This document shows positions 1 through 6,452 of a stretch of 8,437 nt of DNA, piece after piece. Origin of the DNA: Chloroflexota bacterium (GTDB lineage: Bacteria > Chloroflexota > Anaerolineae > Anaerolineales > Villigracilaceae); contig JAJYOH010000245.1 in NCBI GenBank assembly GCA_021796315.1, forward strand, positions 1 through 8,437, read 5' to 3'. The notes under the pieces were generated by a model, which had not been told where the DNA came from, ran no database searches, and worked only from the letters and a program-made list of their open reading frames with translations. Within the stretch, counting starts at the first letter, position 1, and each line of letters opens with the position of its first letter. A program made the translations under genes and the position numbers.

Positions 1-1758
1 CAGCCATTAACGATCAATGAAGTAGCCAAGGCCATTCAAAATGGGGATGTGGCGCGCGTCCAAATCCAACAGGACGACCAGATTCATATTATTTATAAAT
101 CTGGCAAGGAAGCCGACTCGCACAAGGAACCCACTACCACGCTGGTGGATCAATTGATCAGTCTCGGCGTGACCCCCGCGCAGTTGTCAGCGGACAATGT
201 CATGATCGAGGTCAAGCCTCCTTCACTCCTGTCTGGCTTATTAAGTGTGCTGGGTTACACCATACCGTTTTTGATCGTTCTGGGATTGATGTGGTTTATT
301 TTCCGTCAGGCGCAGGGAAGCAACAACGCGGCCATGTCCTTTGGCAAGTCGCGTGCGCGCATGTTCAGCGGCGAGCATCCCACTGTCACGTTCGACGATG
401 TGGCCGGCGCCGAGGAGTCAAAGGAGGAGCTCAGGGAAGTTGTCGAGTTCCTGAAAGAGCCTCAAAAGTTTATCCAGCTTGGGGCGCGCATTCCCAAAGG
501 CGTTCTGCTGGTCGGCCCTCCCGGAACCGGTAAAACTTTGATGGCGAAAGCCGTCTCCGGCGAAGCGGGCGTGCCGTTCTTTTCCATCTCAGGTTCCGAG
601 TTTGTTGAAATGTTCGTGGGTGTCGGCGCCAGCCGCGTGCGTGACCTGTTCGATCAGGCCAAGCGTCATTCACCTTGTATCGTGTTCGTTGACGAAATCG
701 ATGCGGTCGGTCGCCAGCGCGGCGCCGGCCTCGGTGGTTCGCACGATGAGCGCGAACAAACCCTTAACCAGATGCTGGTCGAGATGGATGGTTTCGATAC
801 CGATACGAATGTCATCATTATTGCCGCAACCAATCGCCCCGATATTCTTGATCCTGCGCTTTTGCGCCCGGGCCGCTTTGACCGCCGCGTGACGCTCGAC
901 CGTCCCGACGTGAAAGGCCGCGAGGCTATTTTGAAAGTCCACTCCAAGGGCAAGCCGCTGGAGCCGACGGTTGATTTGGGTTCGCTTGCGCGCGGTACTC
1001 CGGGTTTTGTGGGCGCCGATCTTGAGAACATGGTCAATGAAAGCGCCATTCTCGCGGCCCGCCGCAACAAGAAGGCCATCGGCCAGCCCGAACTCGAAGA
1101 GGCGATTGAACGCGTCGTAATGGGACCCGAACGAAAGTCCCGTTTGATCTCGGATGAAGAGAAGCGCATCATCGCCTACCATGAAGCGGGTCACGCTGTG
1201 GTTGGCAACGCCATCGCTGAGGCCGATCCCGTTCAAAAGGTGACCATCGTCGGCCGCGGACAAGCCGGCGGCGTGACCTGGTTCCGCCCGGATGAAGACC
1301 GCATTTTGATGTCGCGCAAGAAAATGATGGCGCAGCTTGCCATGGCTCTCGGCGGACGTGCCGCTGAAGAATTGATCTTCGATGACATTACCTCCGGCGC
1401 ATCGAATGACATCGAGCAGGTCACTCGCATGGCGCGCGCCATGGTGACTCGCCTTGGCATGTCGGGCGAAATGGGGCCGATGACCTATGGCCAAAAGGAA
1501 GAATTGATTTTCCTTGGGCGCGAAATTTCGGAACAACGCGATTACTCTGAAGCAGTGGCCCAGCAAATTGACCGTGAGGTCCGCAAGGTTGTGGAAGAAG
1601 CCTACAAGTTGGCTAAATCTACCGTGCAAAAATATAAAGATCAACTCGATGCAGTTGCCAGGAAATTACTGGATGCTGAATCGATCACGCGTGAAGAGTT
1701 CGAAGCCATCTTCCCTCCGCCTGCCGGAAAGAAGAGCGGCACGCCGCAAGTGGCATAA
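1..1758 (+). CDS. ftsH: ATP-dependent zinc metalloprotease FtsH (5' end outside window)
   Basis: FtsH is a membrane-anchored AAA+ protease that degrades misfolded membrane proteins and some regulators on the cytoplasmic side. The frame is open from base 1, so the gene starts upstream; the GTG at 49 lies inside the extracytoplasmic domain and is not the start. Counting that GTG as residue 1, an FtsH_ext-type region runs to about 60 and a membrane helix spans about 64-85. The AAA module carries Walker A GPPGTGKT (156-163), Walker B acidic pair D215/E216 and the second region of homology TNRP (261-264) with arginines R276 and R279. The M41 peptidase has the zinc site HEAGH (378-382), and D454 in SGASNDIEQ is the likely third ligand. 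The C-terminus is intact, ending in TAA. About 585 residues are visible; the usual total is about 610-650, so only the first membrane helix and a little more are missing. No active-site residue is lost. It converges on fadD. Confidence 0.98.
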   Translation, partial: QPLTINEVAKAIQNGDVARVQIQQDDQIHIIYKSGKEADSHKEPTTTLVDQLISLGVTPAQLSADNVMIEVKPPSLLSGLLSVLGYTIPFLIVLGLMWFIFRQAQGSNNAAMSFGKSRARMFSGEHPTVTFDDVAGAEESKEELREVVEFLKEPQKFIQLGARIPKGVLLVGPPGTGKTLMAKAVSGEAGVPFFSISGSEFVEMFVGVGASRVRDLFDQAKRHSPCIVFVDEIDAVGRQRGAGLGGSHDEREQTLNQMLVEMDGFDTDTNVIIIAATNRPDILDPALLRPGRFDRRVTLDRPDVKGREAILKVHSKGKPLEPTVDLGSLARGTPGFVGADLENMVNESAILAARRNKKAIGQPELEEAIERVVMGPERKSRLISDEEKRIIAYHEAGHAVVGNAIAEADPVQKVTIVGRGQAGGVTWFRPDEDRILMSRKKMMAQLAMALGGRAAEELIFDDITSGASNDIEQVTRMARAMVTRLGMSGEMGPMTYGQKEELIFLGREISEQRDYSEAVAQQIDREVRKVVEEAYKLAKSTVQKYKDQLDAVARKLLDAESITREEFEAIFPPPAGKKSGTPQVA

Positions 1759-1786
1759 CACTATAATTCGTAAAACGTGATACGTA

Positions 1787-1818
1787 AAAAGAGACTCTCC
1801 GTGTGGAGGGTCTCTTTT
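1787..1818. terminator. Bidirectional hairpin terminator between ftsH and fadD
   Basis: The arms AAAAGAGACTCTCC (1787-1800) and GGAGGGTCTCTTTT (1805-1818) pair over 14 positions with one T-G wobble (1796/1809) around the loop GTGT. The A tract on the left and the T tract on the right give each strand a run of T after the GC-rich stem, as expected of an intrinsic terminator read from both sides. It lies 28 bp after the ftsH stop and 34 bp after the fadD stop, exactly where two converging genes would share one. Confidence 0.9.
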
Positions 1819-1852
1819 CATTCAGGTCCTTTACGTATTTAAGCATCGCGTT

Positions 1853-3565
1853 TTATGATTTTGTCGCTTCAGATTCTTTATGCTGTCTCACCAGCTCGCG
1901 CCGCAAGATCTTCCCAACGGTGGTCTTCGGTAATTCGCTTCTAAATTCATAATGCGTTGGGACTTTATACGCGGCCAATCGTTCCTTGCAAAAAGCCTTG
2001 ATCTCAGCCTCGGTGGCTGTCTCGCCGGGCTTGAGCACAATCCACGCTTTGACCGTTTCGCCGCGGAATGGGTCGGGGATTCCGGCTACGCCGACTTCCA
2101 AAACTTTCGGGAAAGCTGCGATGGCTTCCTCCACCTCGCGCGGCCAGACTTGGAATCCGCCCGGTTTGATGAGCTCCTTCTTGCGGTCGACAATGTAAAA
2201 ATATCCATCCTCATCCATGCGGGCAATGTCACCGGTGTAAAGCCAGACTTTTCCATCTTTGTCTTTTCGCAGGGAATTGGCTGTCTCCGTCGGCATGTTG
2301 TGATAGCCCTTCATTACCTGTGGTCCGTTGATAACGATCTCGCCAATCTCGCCCATCGGCATTTCGGTCTCGCCATCGTCGAGGTTGATAATTTTGACAT
2401 CCACATCCGGCAAAGGCATTCCAATGGAGCCGGTCTTGTTGACTCCCAGAAGCGGATTGCAGTGGGTGGCAGTCGGGGCCTCGGAAAGGCCATAACCCTC
2501 GAAGACTTTGCCGCCGCTCAACTCCTCGAACTTTTCCTTGGTCTCACGCATCAACGGAGCTGAACCCGAGATGCAGGCTTTGATGGTGCGCAGGTTTATT
2601 TTCCCCGCTTTTACTTCAGGATGATTATTGATCGCGTTATACAAAGTTGGTACGCCGGGAAAAATGGTCGGATGATATTTGTTGATGTTCTCGAGCACAT
2701 CTGGAATATCGCGCGCATTGGGAATCATGACCATGCTGGCGGCGCAGGCCATCGCAAAGTGCATGCCTGCCACCATGCCATAAACATGAAAGAGTGGAAT
2801 GGCCATCAACACGATTTCCTTGCCGTCTTCCGCTGTGATGATCCATGATTTCATTTGCAGCGTATTCGCGACCACATTGCGGTGCATTGCTACCGCGGCT
2901 TTCGAGACGCCAGTCGTCCCGCCGGAGTATTGGAACAGGGCTGTGTCATCCGGCCCAATGTCCAGTTTGGGGCGTTGACTGGGCTGGTACTTCGCCAGCA
3001 GGTCTTTCATCCAGACTTCGCCTTCGGCCAGTCCGCCCTCGATGCGGAATCCGCCTTTCTTCTCTTTTGCCAGCGTGAACAGCACTCGCAGAACGGGCGG
3101 CAGCGCCTCCTTCAAGTTGGTGACGATTATTTTTTTGATTTTAGTTTTAGGCTGTGCGGCCTTGATCGTTTTATAGAAGTTGGTCATTACGAACATGACC
3201 TCGATACCCGCGTCGTTGACTTGATGTTCGATCTCAGTGGGTGTGTAAAGCGGATTGGTGGCAACCACCACACCGCCTGCCTTGAGAATACCAAAATACA
3301 CCATCACGAATTGCGGGGTGTTCGGCATGAAGATGCCCACGCGGTCGCCTTTTTTCACGCCCATGTCCACCAGGGCCGCTGCGATGCGATCAGCCCCCTC
3401 GTTCATTTCCCTGTATGTAATGGCCGCACCTTTGAAGATCGTGCATGGGCGGTCGGGATATTTCCTGGCCGACTCTTCGAGAAAATAAAAGAGCGGCTGT
3501 TGGGGGTATTCGACTGTCTGTGGAACACCGTTATCGTAATGCGCGAGCCATGGACGGTTGGTCAT
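1853..3565 (-). CDS. fadD: Long-chain fatty acid--CoA ligase (FadD-type acyl-CoA synthetase)
   Basis: This 570-residue member of the ANL adenylating family activates fatty acids to acyl-CoA with ATP via an acyl-adenylate, feeding beta-oxidation or lipid synthesis. Visible motifs are the phosphate-binding loop YSGGTTGVSK (213-222), GYGLSE (357-362), YTGD (443-446), the hinge region DRKKELIKPGG (460-470) and the C-terminal catalytic lysine in PKTTVGK (K552). The length matches FadD. I chose the ATG at 3565, not the in-frame ATG at 3616, because GGAGGAGG lies just upstream (3577-3570), a sigma70-like promoter lies between the two, and the conserved N-terminus begins there. Extension to 3616 would overlap the promoter. 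The gene stands at the end of a minus-strand run but has its own promoter. Chain-length preference cannot be read from sequence; a medium-chain or other acyl substrate is possible. Confidence 0.94.
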   Translation of the reverse strand: MTNRPWLAHYDNGVPQTVEYPQQPLFYFLEESARKYPDRPCTIFKGAAITYREMNEGADRIAAALVDMGVKKGDRVGIFMPNTPQFVMVYFGILKAGGVVVATNPLYTPTEIEHQVNDAGIEVMFVMTNFYKTIKAAQPKTKIKKIIVTNLKEALPPVLRVLFTLAKEKKGGFRIEGGLAEGEVWMKDLLAKYQPSQRPKLDIGPDDTALFQYSGGTTGVSKAAVAMHRNVVANTLQMKSWIITAEDGKEIVLMAIPLFHVYGMVAGMHFAMACAASMVMIPNARDIPDVLENINKYHPTIFPGVPTLYNAINNHPEVKAGKINLRTIKACISGSAPLMRETKEKFEELSGGKVFEGYGLSEAPTATHCNPLLGVNKTGSIGMPLPDVDVKIINLDDGETEMPMGEIGEIVINGPQVMKGYHNMPTETANSLRKDKDGKVWLYTGDIARMDEDGYFYIVDRKKELIKPGGFQVWPREVEEAIAAFPKVLEVGVAGIPDPFRGETVKAWIVLKPGETATEAEIKAFCKERLAAYKVPTHYEFRSELPKTTVGKILRRELVRQHKESEATKS

Positions 3566-3569
3566 GGTG

Positions 3570-3577
3570 CCTCCTCC
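3570..3577 (-). promoter_or_regulatory. Strong Shine-Dalgarno of fadD
   Basis: On the minus strand GGAGGAGG ends four bases before the ATG at 3565. It decides the start of fadD against the longer reading frame from 3616, which has no comparable site. It contrasts with the glycosyltransferase and YcaQ-like genes in this window, which have no SD at all. Confidence 0.85.
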
Positions 3578-3594
3578 TTCGGAAAGATAATAAA

Positions 3595-3623
3595 AGTATA
3601 TGTCCGAAAAAATCAAAAGTCAA
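3595..3623 (-). promoter_or_regulatory. Sigma70-type promoter of fadD
   Basis: The minus strand reads TTGACT (3623-3618), 17 bp, then TATACT (3600-3595). Both hexamers are one base from consensus and the spacing is ideal. The predicted start, near 3588, gives a leader of about 23 nt that contains the SD. The promoter lies in the gap after the 215-aa gene (stop at 3633), so fadD can be expressed independently of the miaA group. Confidence 0.75.
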
Positions 3624-3632
3624 CAAATTATT

Positions 3633-4280
3633 TCATGGAATTCCAATGGATAAGACTCCATTCTCACTGTTGGGTTGGAAAGCACCGCCTTTCTTTCCGT
3701 ATCGCTCTCCCCACCAATACTTCTGATCTGTACATACGAGCGTTACATTTGAGTTGGATGTCCATTTGTAATAACCGGAAGTCACATTTTTCCTGTGCGG
3801 ATTTAAAACACCTGGATTGGCCTGGCTCAGAAGGCCATCGTTGAATGCGATGTCGCAGGGTCGATCGGTGTCGTTGCTCAGGATCGGGTAGAAATAAGAA
3901 GACCCGTTCCAAATATTTTTTATTGAAATTGTGCTGTTCTTTTCCACAGCCTTTGTAAAAACACCCTCAAGCTTGACGCCCAGCAGCAGGCCAGCAGCGC
4001 TCGTATCTCGGATCATTTCCCATTTTACGGTTGCCGGGAATTCTGAGTTACTGATTAGATTGATTTCCATGGTGGAATTGGGAGACATCCTGACTGTGTA
4101 CGCAGGATTGTCATTTACATAGACCATGACTGGTAACGCAAGGTAATTTACTACGGTAAATTTGGGAACCGAGATCAATGTCCATAAGCTATAAATTCCA
4201 ACGAGCCCACCACCTCCAATTAATGCCATCAAAATTTTCATGAGCCAGCCAAACCAAGTTTTGTTTTTTATATCTTCCAT
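3633..4280 (-). CDS. Unknown single-pass membrane-anchored protein, 215 aa
   Basis: I do not recognise this family. The protein has a short basic N-terminus, one hydrophobic segment at about 12-37 with a GGGG stretch inside, and a roughly 178-residue remainder predicted to lie outside the membrane. That part is rich in Asn, Ser, Thr, Val and aromatic residues, which suggests beta structure. It has only two cysteines, C142 and C183, which could form a disulfide. Two stretches look loosely alike (about 44-72 and 121-165; hydrophobic strand, ND turn, then a P), so an internal duplication is possible but weak. The start is supported by AGAGGAG seven bases upstream of the ATG. It begins only 18 bp after the miaA stop, so it is probably co-transcribed and perhaps translationally coupled. 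Its codons look more AT-rich than those of its neighbours (by eye, not counted). Confidence 0.8.
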   Translation of the reverse strand: MEDIKNKTWFGWLMKILMALIGGGGLVGIYSLWTLISVPKFTVVNYLALPVMVYVNDNPAYTVRMSPNSTMEINLISNSEFPATVKWEMIRDTSAAGLLLGVKLEGVFTKAVEKNSTISIKNIWNGSSYFYPILSNDTDRPCDIAFNDGLLSQANPGVLNPHRKNVTSGYYKWTSNSNVTLVCTDQKYWWGERYGKKGGAFQPNSENGVLSIGIP

Positions 4281-4298
4281 CGCGCTTCTCCTCTTAAT

Positions 4299-5225
4299 TT
4301 ATTTTGTATTCAAGCGGATATACCCTTCGACTGCTTGAATAATATTATCTGCATTTGCATCAAACCACTTAATCTCTGGATCGGACTCTTTGAACCAGTT
4401 GCCCTGTCTGCGGACGAAGATTCTGGTCGCGCGTCTCATCTCGACTTTAGCCTGCTCGACGCTTAATTTGCCTTCGATCACGCTGACAGCTTCGCGATAT
4501 CCGATGGCCGACATGGTTGGCAGTGTAGGCGAGTAGCCTTTTGTCAAAAGATTTTTAACTTCATCCAAAAATCCCACCGCAAACATCGACTCGATGCGCG
4601 CATCGACTCGCGCATAAAGTTCCTCGCGCGGACGAGACAACCCGATCGTGATCAGATGATATGGCGAATCACTTTTGCCGCGTTGTTCCGAGAATTTCCT
4701 GCCGGTCGTCAGAATCACTTCCAACGCGCGGATCGTCCGACGGAAATTTCGCGCGTCAATTTTCTCAGCGGCTTCGGGATCGAGCGAGCGTAGTTTTTTG
4801 TGCAGCCACTCCAACCCTCTTTCCTCTTTCATCCTTTCCAGTTCCTCCCTCATCCTTGGGTCTGGTGTTACTTCCGGCGGCGTCCAGCCCTGCGTCACCG
4901 CGCGGACATATTGTCCTGTCCCGCCGACCAGCAGTGGAAGTTTTTTACGTGCGTGAATATCGGCGATAGCATCTGTCGCCATTTTTTGGAAGACGGCCAG
5001 CGACAAGATTTCATCGGGATTTGCGACGTCAATTAAATGATGCGGCACGCGGGATTGTTCTTCGCGCGTGGGCTTGGCCGTGCCGATGTCCATGCCGCGA
5101 TAGAAGAGGCGCGAATCCGCAGAGACAATTTCGCCATCCATTCTTTCAGCTAGTTGAATGGCGATTTCAGTTTTGCCGACCGCTGTCGGGCCGACGAGGA
5201 TGATGAGGGAAGGTTTGGATTTCAT
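4299..5225 (-). CDS. miaA: tRNA dimethylallyltransferase MiaA
   Basis: MiaA transfers the dimethylallyl group from DMAPP to N6 of A37 in tRNAs that read codons starting with U; the product, i6A37, is usually methylthiolated later by MiaB. The 308-residue length fits the family. Visible signatures are the P-loop GPTAVGKT (12-19), SADSR (35-39) followed by YRGMDIGTAKPT (42-53), PHHLID (61-66), GGTGQY (101-106), NFRRTIRALE (160-169), GYREAV (242-247) and the C-terminal TRIFVRRQGNWF (267-278). The ATG at 5225 is the only sensible start, because the P-loop follows at once. No SD is visible; instead a perfect palindrome ends 8 bp upstream (5234-5263). Upstream lies a yraN remnant and downstream the 215-aa membrane protein, 18 bp away. 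Confidence 0.97.
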   Translation of the reverse strand: MKSKPSLIILVGPTAVGKTEIAIQLAERMDGEIVSADSRLFYRGMDIGTAKPTREEQSRVPHHLIDVANPDEILSLAVFQKMATDAIADIHARKKLPLLVGGTGQYVRAVTQGWTPPEVTPDPRMREELERMKEERGLEWLHKKLRSLDPEAAEKIDARNFRRTIRALEVILTTGRKFSEQRGKSDSPYHLITIGLSRPREELYARVDARIESMFAVGFLDEVKNLLTKGYSPTLPTMSAIGYREAVSVIEGKLSVEQAKVEMRRATRIFVRRQGNWFKESDPEIKWFDANADNIIQAVEGYIRLNTK

Positions 5226-5233
5226 TGGCTGAG

Positions 5234-5263
5234 CGATATTCGAGAATCCATTCTCGAATATCG
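5234..5263. repeat. Perfect palindrome, 14-bp arms, in the miaA leader
   Basis: CGATATTCGAGAAT (5234-5247) and its exact complement (5250-5263) are separated by CC only. On the minus strand it ends 8 bp before the miaA ATG and begins 4 bp after the stop of the yraN remnant. There is no T tract, so it is not a standard terminator. It could be an operator, an RNA hairpin that controls miaA translation, or one copy of a dispersed palindromic repeat. Confidence 0.85.
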
Positions 5264-5266
5264 AAT

Positions 5267-5501
5267 TTCATATCGCATTCTCAAAATGGACAATTTCCGC
5301 CTTACCGTCCACTTCTTCCACGGCGATGACATCAATCTGCCAATGGTCGATCTTGTTTTGTTGGGCGTAATGTTCGGCGCAGGAAAGCATGTGCTGTTGT
5401 TTCCTCGGCGTGACGGCGATCTCCGGCGGGCCAAATGATTTTGATGTGCGCGCCTTGACTTCGACGAAAATGGTGAAGCCTTCTTTCTGCGCGATCAAAT
5501 C
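5267..5501 (-). repeat. Copy A of a 235-bp direct repeat (3' part of yraN)
   Basis: This block matches 6104-6338 at a constant offset of 837 bp, with no indels. My base-by-base comparison finds ten differences, at 5292, 5295, 5298, 5303, 5304, 5337, 5361, 5385, 5387 and 5406, so 225 of 235 bases agree. The 95 bp from 5407 to 5501 are identical. Similarity stops abruptly at 5502. Confidence 0.95.
5268..5501 (-). pseudogene. yraN: 5'-truncated second copy of yraN
   Basis: The remnant encodes residues 39-115 of the intact YraN found at 6105-6452 and differs in one residue only (K for Q at position 105). It begins exactly at the codon for D39. Upstream of that point is unrelated sequence with an in-frame TGA two codons earlier, so the first 38 residues, including the GE of the GEIDLIA motif, are missing. 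The remaining frame is uninterrupted and keeps D39 and the E-V-K triplet. A TTG at 5498 could in principle start a 76-aa product, but no SD precedes it, so I call it a pseudogene. It sits directly upstream of miaA and is probably the original 3' end of the resident gene. Confidence 0.88.
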
Positions 5502-5561
5502 CTGTTCTCAAAACCCCTGACAGGATTCTGGATGTTCGAGACTTGCAATTTTTGACGCGGG

Positions 5562-5792
5562 TTAAACGGATAAAGCCAATTCCTTTACAAGAGTCTGCGG
5601 TAGCGAAATAGGCGAAAATAAACCGGCAGGGAAGAGATAATCTTCTCCCGACTCGTCAATCACGCGCAGCATTTTGTGGCTTTCCGCTTCCTGATCGGAC
5701 AGTGTCTGATAAATTTTGCGCGGTTCGAGCGAGGCTTCGTAGCCATTGTTTCTGAGACAAACAACAAAGTGAGGGGATGTTTTTGTAGACAT
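5562..5792 (-). CDS. Small uncharacterised protein, 76 aa, second gene of cassette
   Basis: I cannot assign a function. The protein is soluble, without signal or membrane segment. Its most distinctive stretches are LEPRKIYQTLSD (22-33) and LRVIDESGEDYLFP (42-55), the kind of block that tends to be conserved in a small compact domain. My impression is that similar small proteins occur in cyanobacteria and Chloroflexota, but this is memory and not a search. The ATG follows the stop of the preceding gene by one base (TAA-C-ATG), and AGGA in that gene's last codons serves as SD, so the two genes are almost certainly translated from one mRNA. Together they form a cassette flanked by two copies of the yraN 3' end. 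A toxin-antitoxin or other paired role is possible but unsupported by any recognised motif. Confidence 0.82.
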   Translation of the reverse strand: MSTKTSPHFVVCLRNNGYEASLEPRKIYQTLSDQEAESHKMLRVIDESGEDYLFPAGLFSPISLPQTLVKELALSV

Positions 5793-5793
5793 G

Positions 5794-6039
5794 TTATTTT
5801 CCTAGAATTCGTTTTACCTTGATGTCGCGTTTTCCAATTCCATGCGCTTCATACCAGTGGATTTCAGCAAAGCAAGTTGTATCATCCGGCAGGCGAACGT
5901 TTGCCAGGCCTTTCAGCTTTCTCCAGCGGCCTCTGCCATGCTTTTTCTGTAATCTGTCCAAGTCGCGGATGGAATTGCCGATGGCAATAATCTCAATATC
6001 TGTGATTTCGCTGATGACTTCGATTTCTTCAGCCTGCAT
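5794..6039 (-). CDS. Small uncharacterised protein, 81 aa, first gene of cassette
   Basis: The N-terminal third is acidic and hydrophobic (MQAEEIEVISEITDIEIIAI), the rest strongly basic. Notable stretches are GRGRWRKLKG (35-44) and AEIHWYEAHGIGKRDIKVKR (58-77). The HWYEAHGIG core, with closely spaced His, Trp, Tyr and Glu, looks conserved and possibly functional. The lysine- and arginine-rich segments could contact nucleic acid, but no named fold is recognised. No membrane segment is present. The ATG at 6039 is preceded closely by a perfect TATAAT (6054-6049), so the transcript may be leaderless. The gene ends one base before the 76-aa gene and the pair should act together. The upstream neighbour is intact yraN, 65 bp away. 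Confidence 0.82.
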   Translation of the reverse strand: MQAEEIEVISEITDIEIIAIGNSIRDLDRLQKKHGRGRWRKLKGLANVRLPDDTTCFAEIHWYEAHGIGKRDIKVKRILGK

Positions 6040-6048
6040 GGTGATTTT

Positions 6049-6054
6049 ATTATA
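6049..6054 (-). promoter_or_regulatory. Candidate -10 box (TATAAT) of the two-gene cassette
   Basis: The minus strand has a perfect TATAAT at 6054-6049, nine bases before the ATG at 6039. This predicts a transcription start only two or three bases upstream of the ATG, so an almost leaderless mRNA. No good -35 hexamer sits 16-18 bp upstream (TCAACG, 3 of 6, is the best), so activity may depend on an activator or be weak. GGAGGT overlaps the -10 but is 14 bp from the ATG, too far for an ordinary SD. Confidence 0.5.
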
Positions 6055-6103
6055 CCTCCGCGTGTAAAGTCGTTGATTTTAGAGTGGCAGTCACTTTGTT
6101 CAC

Positions 6104-6338
6104 TTCATATCGCATTCTCAAAATGGACGATCTCTGCCTGGCCGTCCACTTCTTCCACGGCGATGACATCAATTTGCCAATGGTCGATCTTGTTTTGCTG
6201 GGCGTAATGTTCGGCGCAGGATAACATGTGCTGTTGTTTCCTTGGCGTGACGGCGATCTCCGGCGGGCCAAATGATTTTGATGTGCGCGCCTTGACTTCG
6301 ACGAAAATGGTGAAGCCTTCTTTCTGCGCGATCAAATC
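6104..6338 (-). repeat. Copy B of the 235-bp direct repeat, inside intact yraN
   Basis: This is the partner of 5267-5501. It forms codons 39-115 of the full-length yraN. The block ends where copy A enters unrelated sequence, while copy B continues into the rest of the gene, which shows that B is the complete copy. The 837-bp repeat unit therefore consists of this block plus the two-gene cassette. Confidence 0.95.
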
Positions 6339-6452
6339 AATTTCGCCGTACGGCGTGCGGACGTTGCGATCCACAACTTCGTACCCTTTTGCTGATAAAT
6401 AATCCGCGGCGGCCTGCTCGCCCCATTTTCCAATTTTTTGGTTGTGGGTCAT
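6105..6452 (-). CDS. yraN: YraN/UPF0102 family protein, putative endonuclease fold
   Basis: This complete 115-residue protein is of typical size for UPF0102. The family has a restriction-endonuclease-like fold; its cellular role is unsettled, with DNA repair or recombination usually suspected. Visible landmarks are KIGKWGEQAAADYL (6-19), GYEVVDRNVRTPYGEIDLIA (23-42) and FVEVKAR (50-56), giving the PD-(D/E)xK-like set E12, D39, E52 and K54. A hydrophobic IDVIAVE strand (94-100) is near the C-terminus. The start ATG at 6452 overlaps the glycosyltransferase stop as ATGA, which indicates translational coupling. The longer frame back to 6821 runs through the glycosyltransferase gene and is not real. 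The 3' two-thirds exist again at 5268-5501. What followed this gene originally was probably miaA, now 0.9 kb away beyond the inserted cassette. Confidence 0.93.
   Translation of the reverse strand: MTHNQKIGKWGEQAAADYLSAKGYEVVDRNVRTPYGEIDLIAQKEGFTIFVEVKARTSKSFGPPEIAVTPRKQQHMLSCAEHYAQQNKIDHWQIDVIAVEEVDGQAEIVHFENAI

Noticed and set aside
49..51. GTG as the start codon of ftsH
   Set aside because: The frame is open back to base 1 and the upstream codons ([15 protein letters not shown]) fit the FtsH extracytoplasmic domain; the first membrane helix must lie before the window.
670..1644. 324-aa minus-strand reading frame opposite ftsH
   Set aside because: It is the antisense shadow of a fully conserved AAA+/M41 protein; its His-rich composition matches no domain and it has no initiation signals.
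3566..3616. 17-residue N-terminal extension of fadD from the ATG at 3616
   Set aside because: It would overlap the TTGACT-17-TATACT promoter and the SD, and the added residues do not resemble the family.
2855..3844. 329-aa plus-strand reading frame across fadD and the 215-aa gene
   Set aside because: It runs antisense to fadD motifs and across the fadD promoter and the next gene; its low-complexity composition is typical of a shadow.
5501..5524. CCTGT...ACAGG as a terminator or attachment site after the cassette
   Set aside because: The arms are only 5 bp with a 14-bp loop and no T tract; too weak to call.
5562..6039. Naming the small gene pair as a toxin-antitoxin system
   Set aside because: Size and coupling fit, but neither protein shows a known toxin or antitoxin motif (no PIN, RelE, MazF, AbrB, RHH or HTH pattern), so the name would be a guess.
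6052..6058. GGAGGT as an ordinary SD for the gene starting at 6039
   Set aside because: It lies 14 bases from the ATG and overlaps the TATAAT; no alternative ATG, GTG or TTG is at normal spacing.
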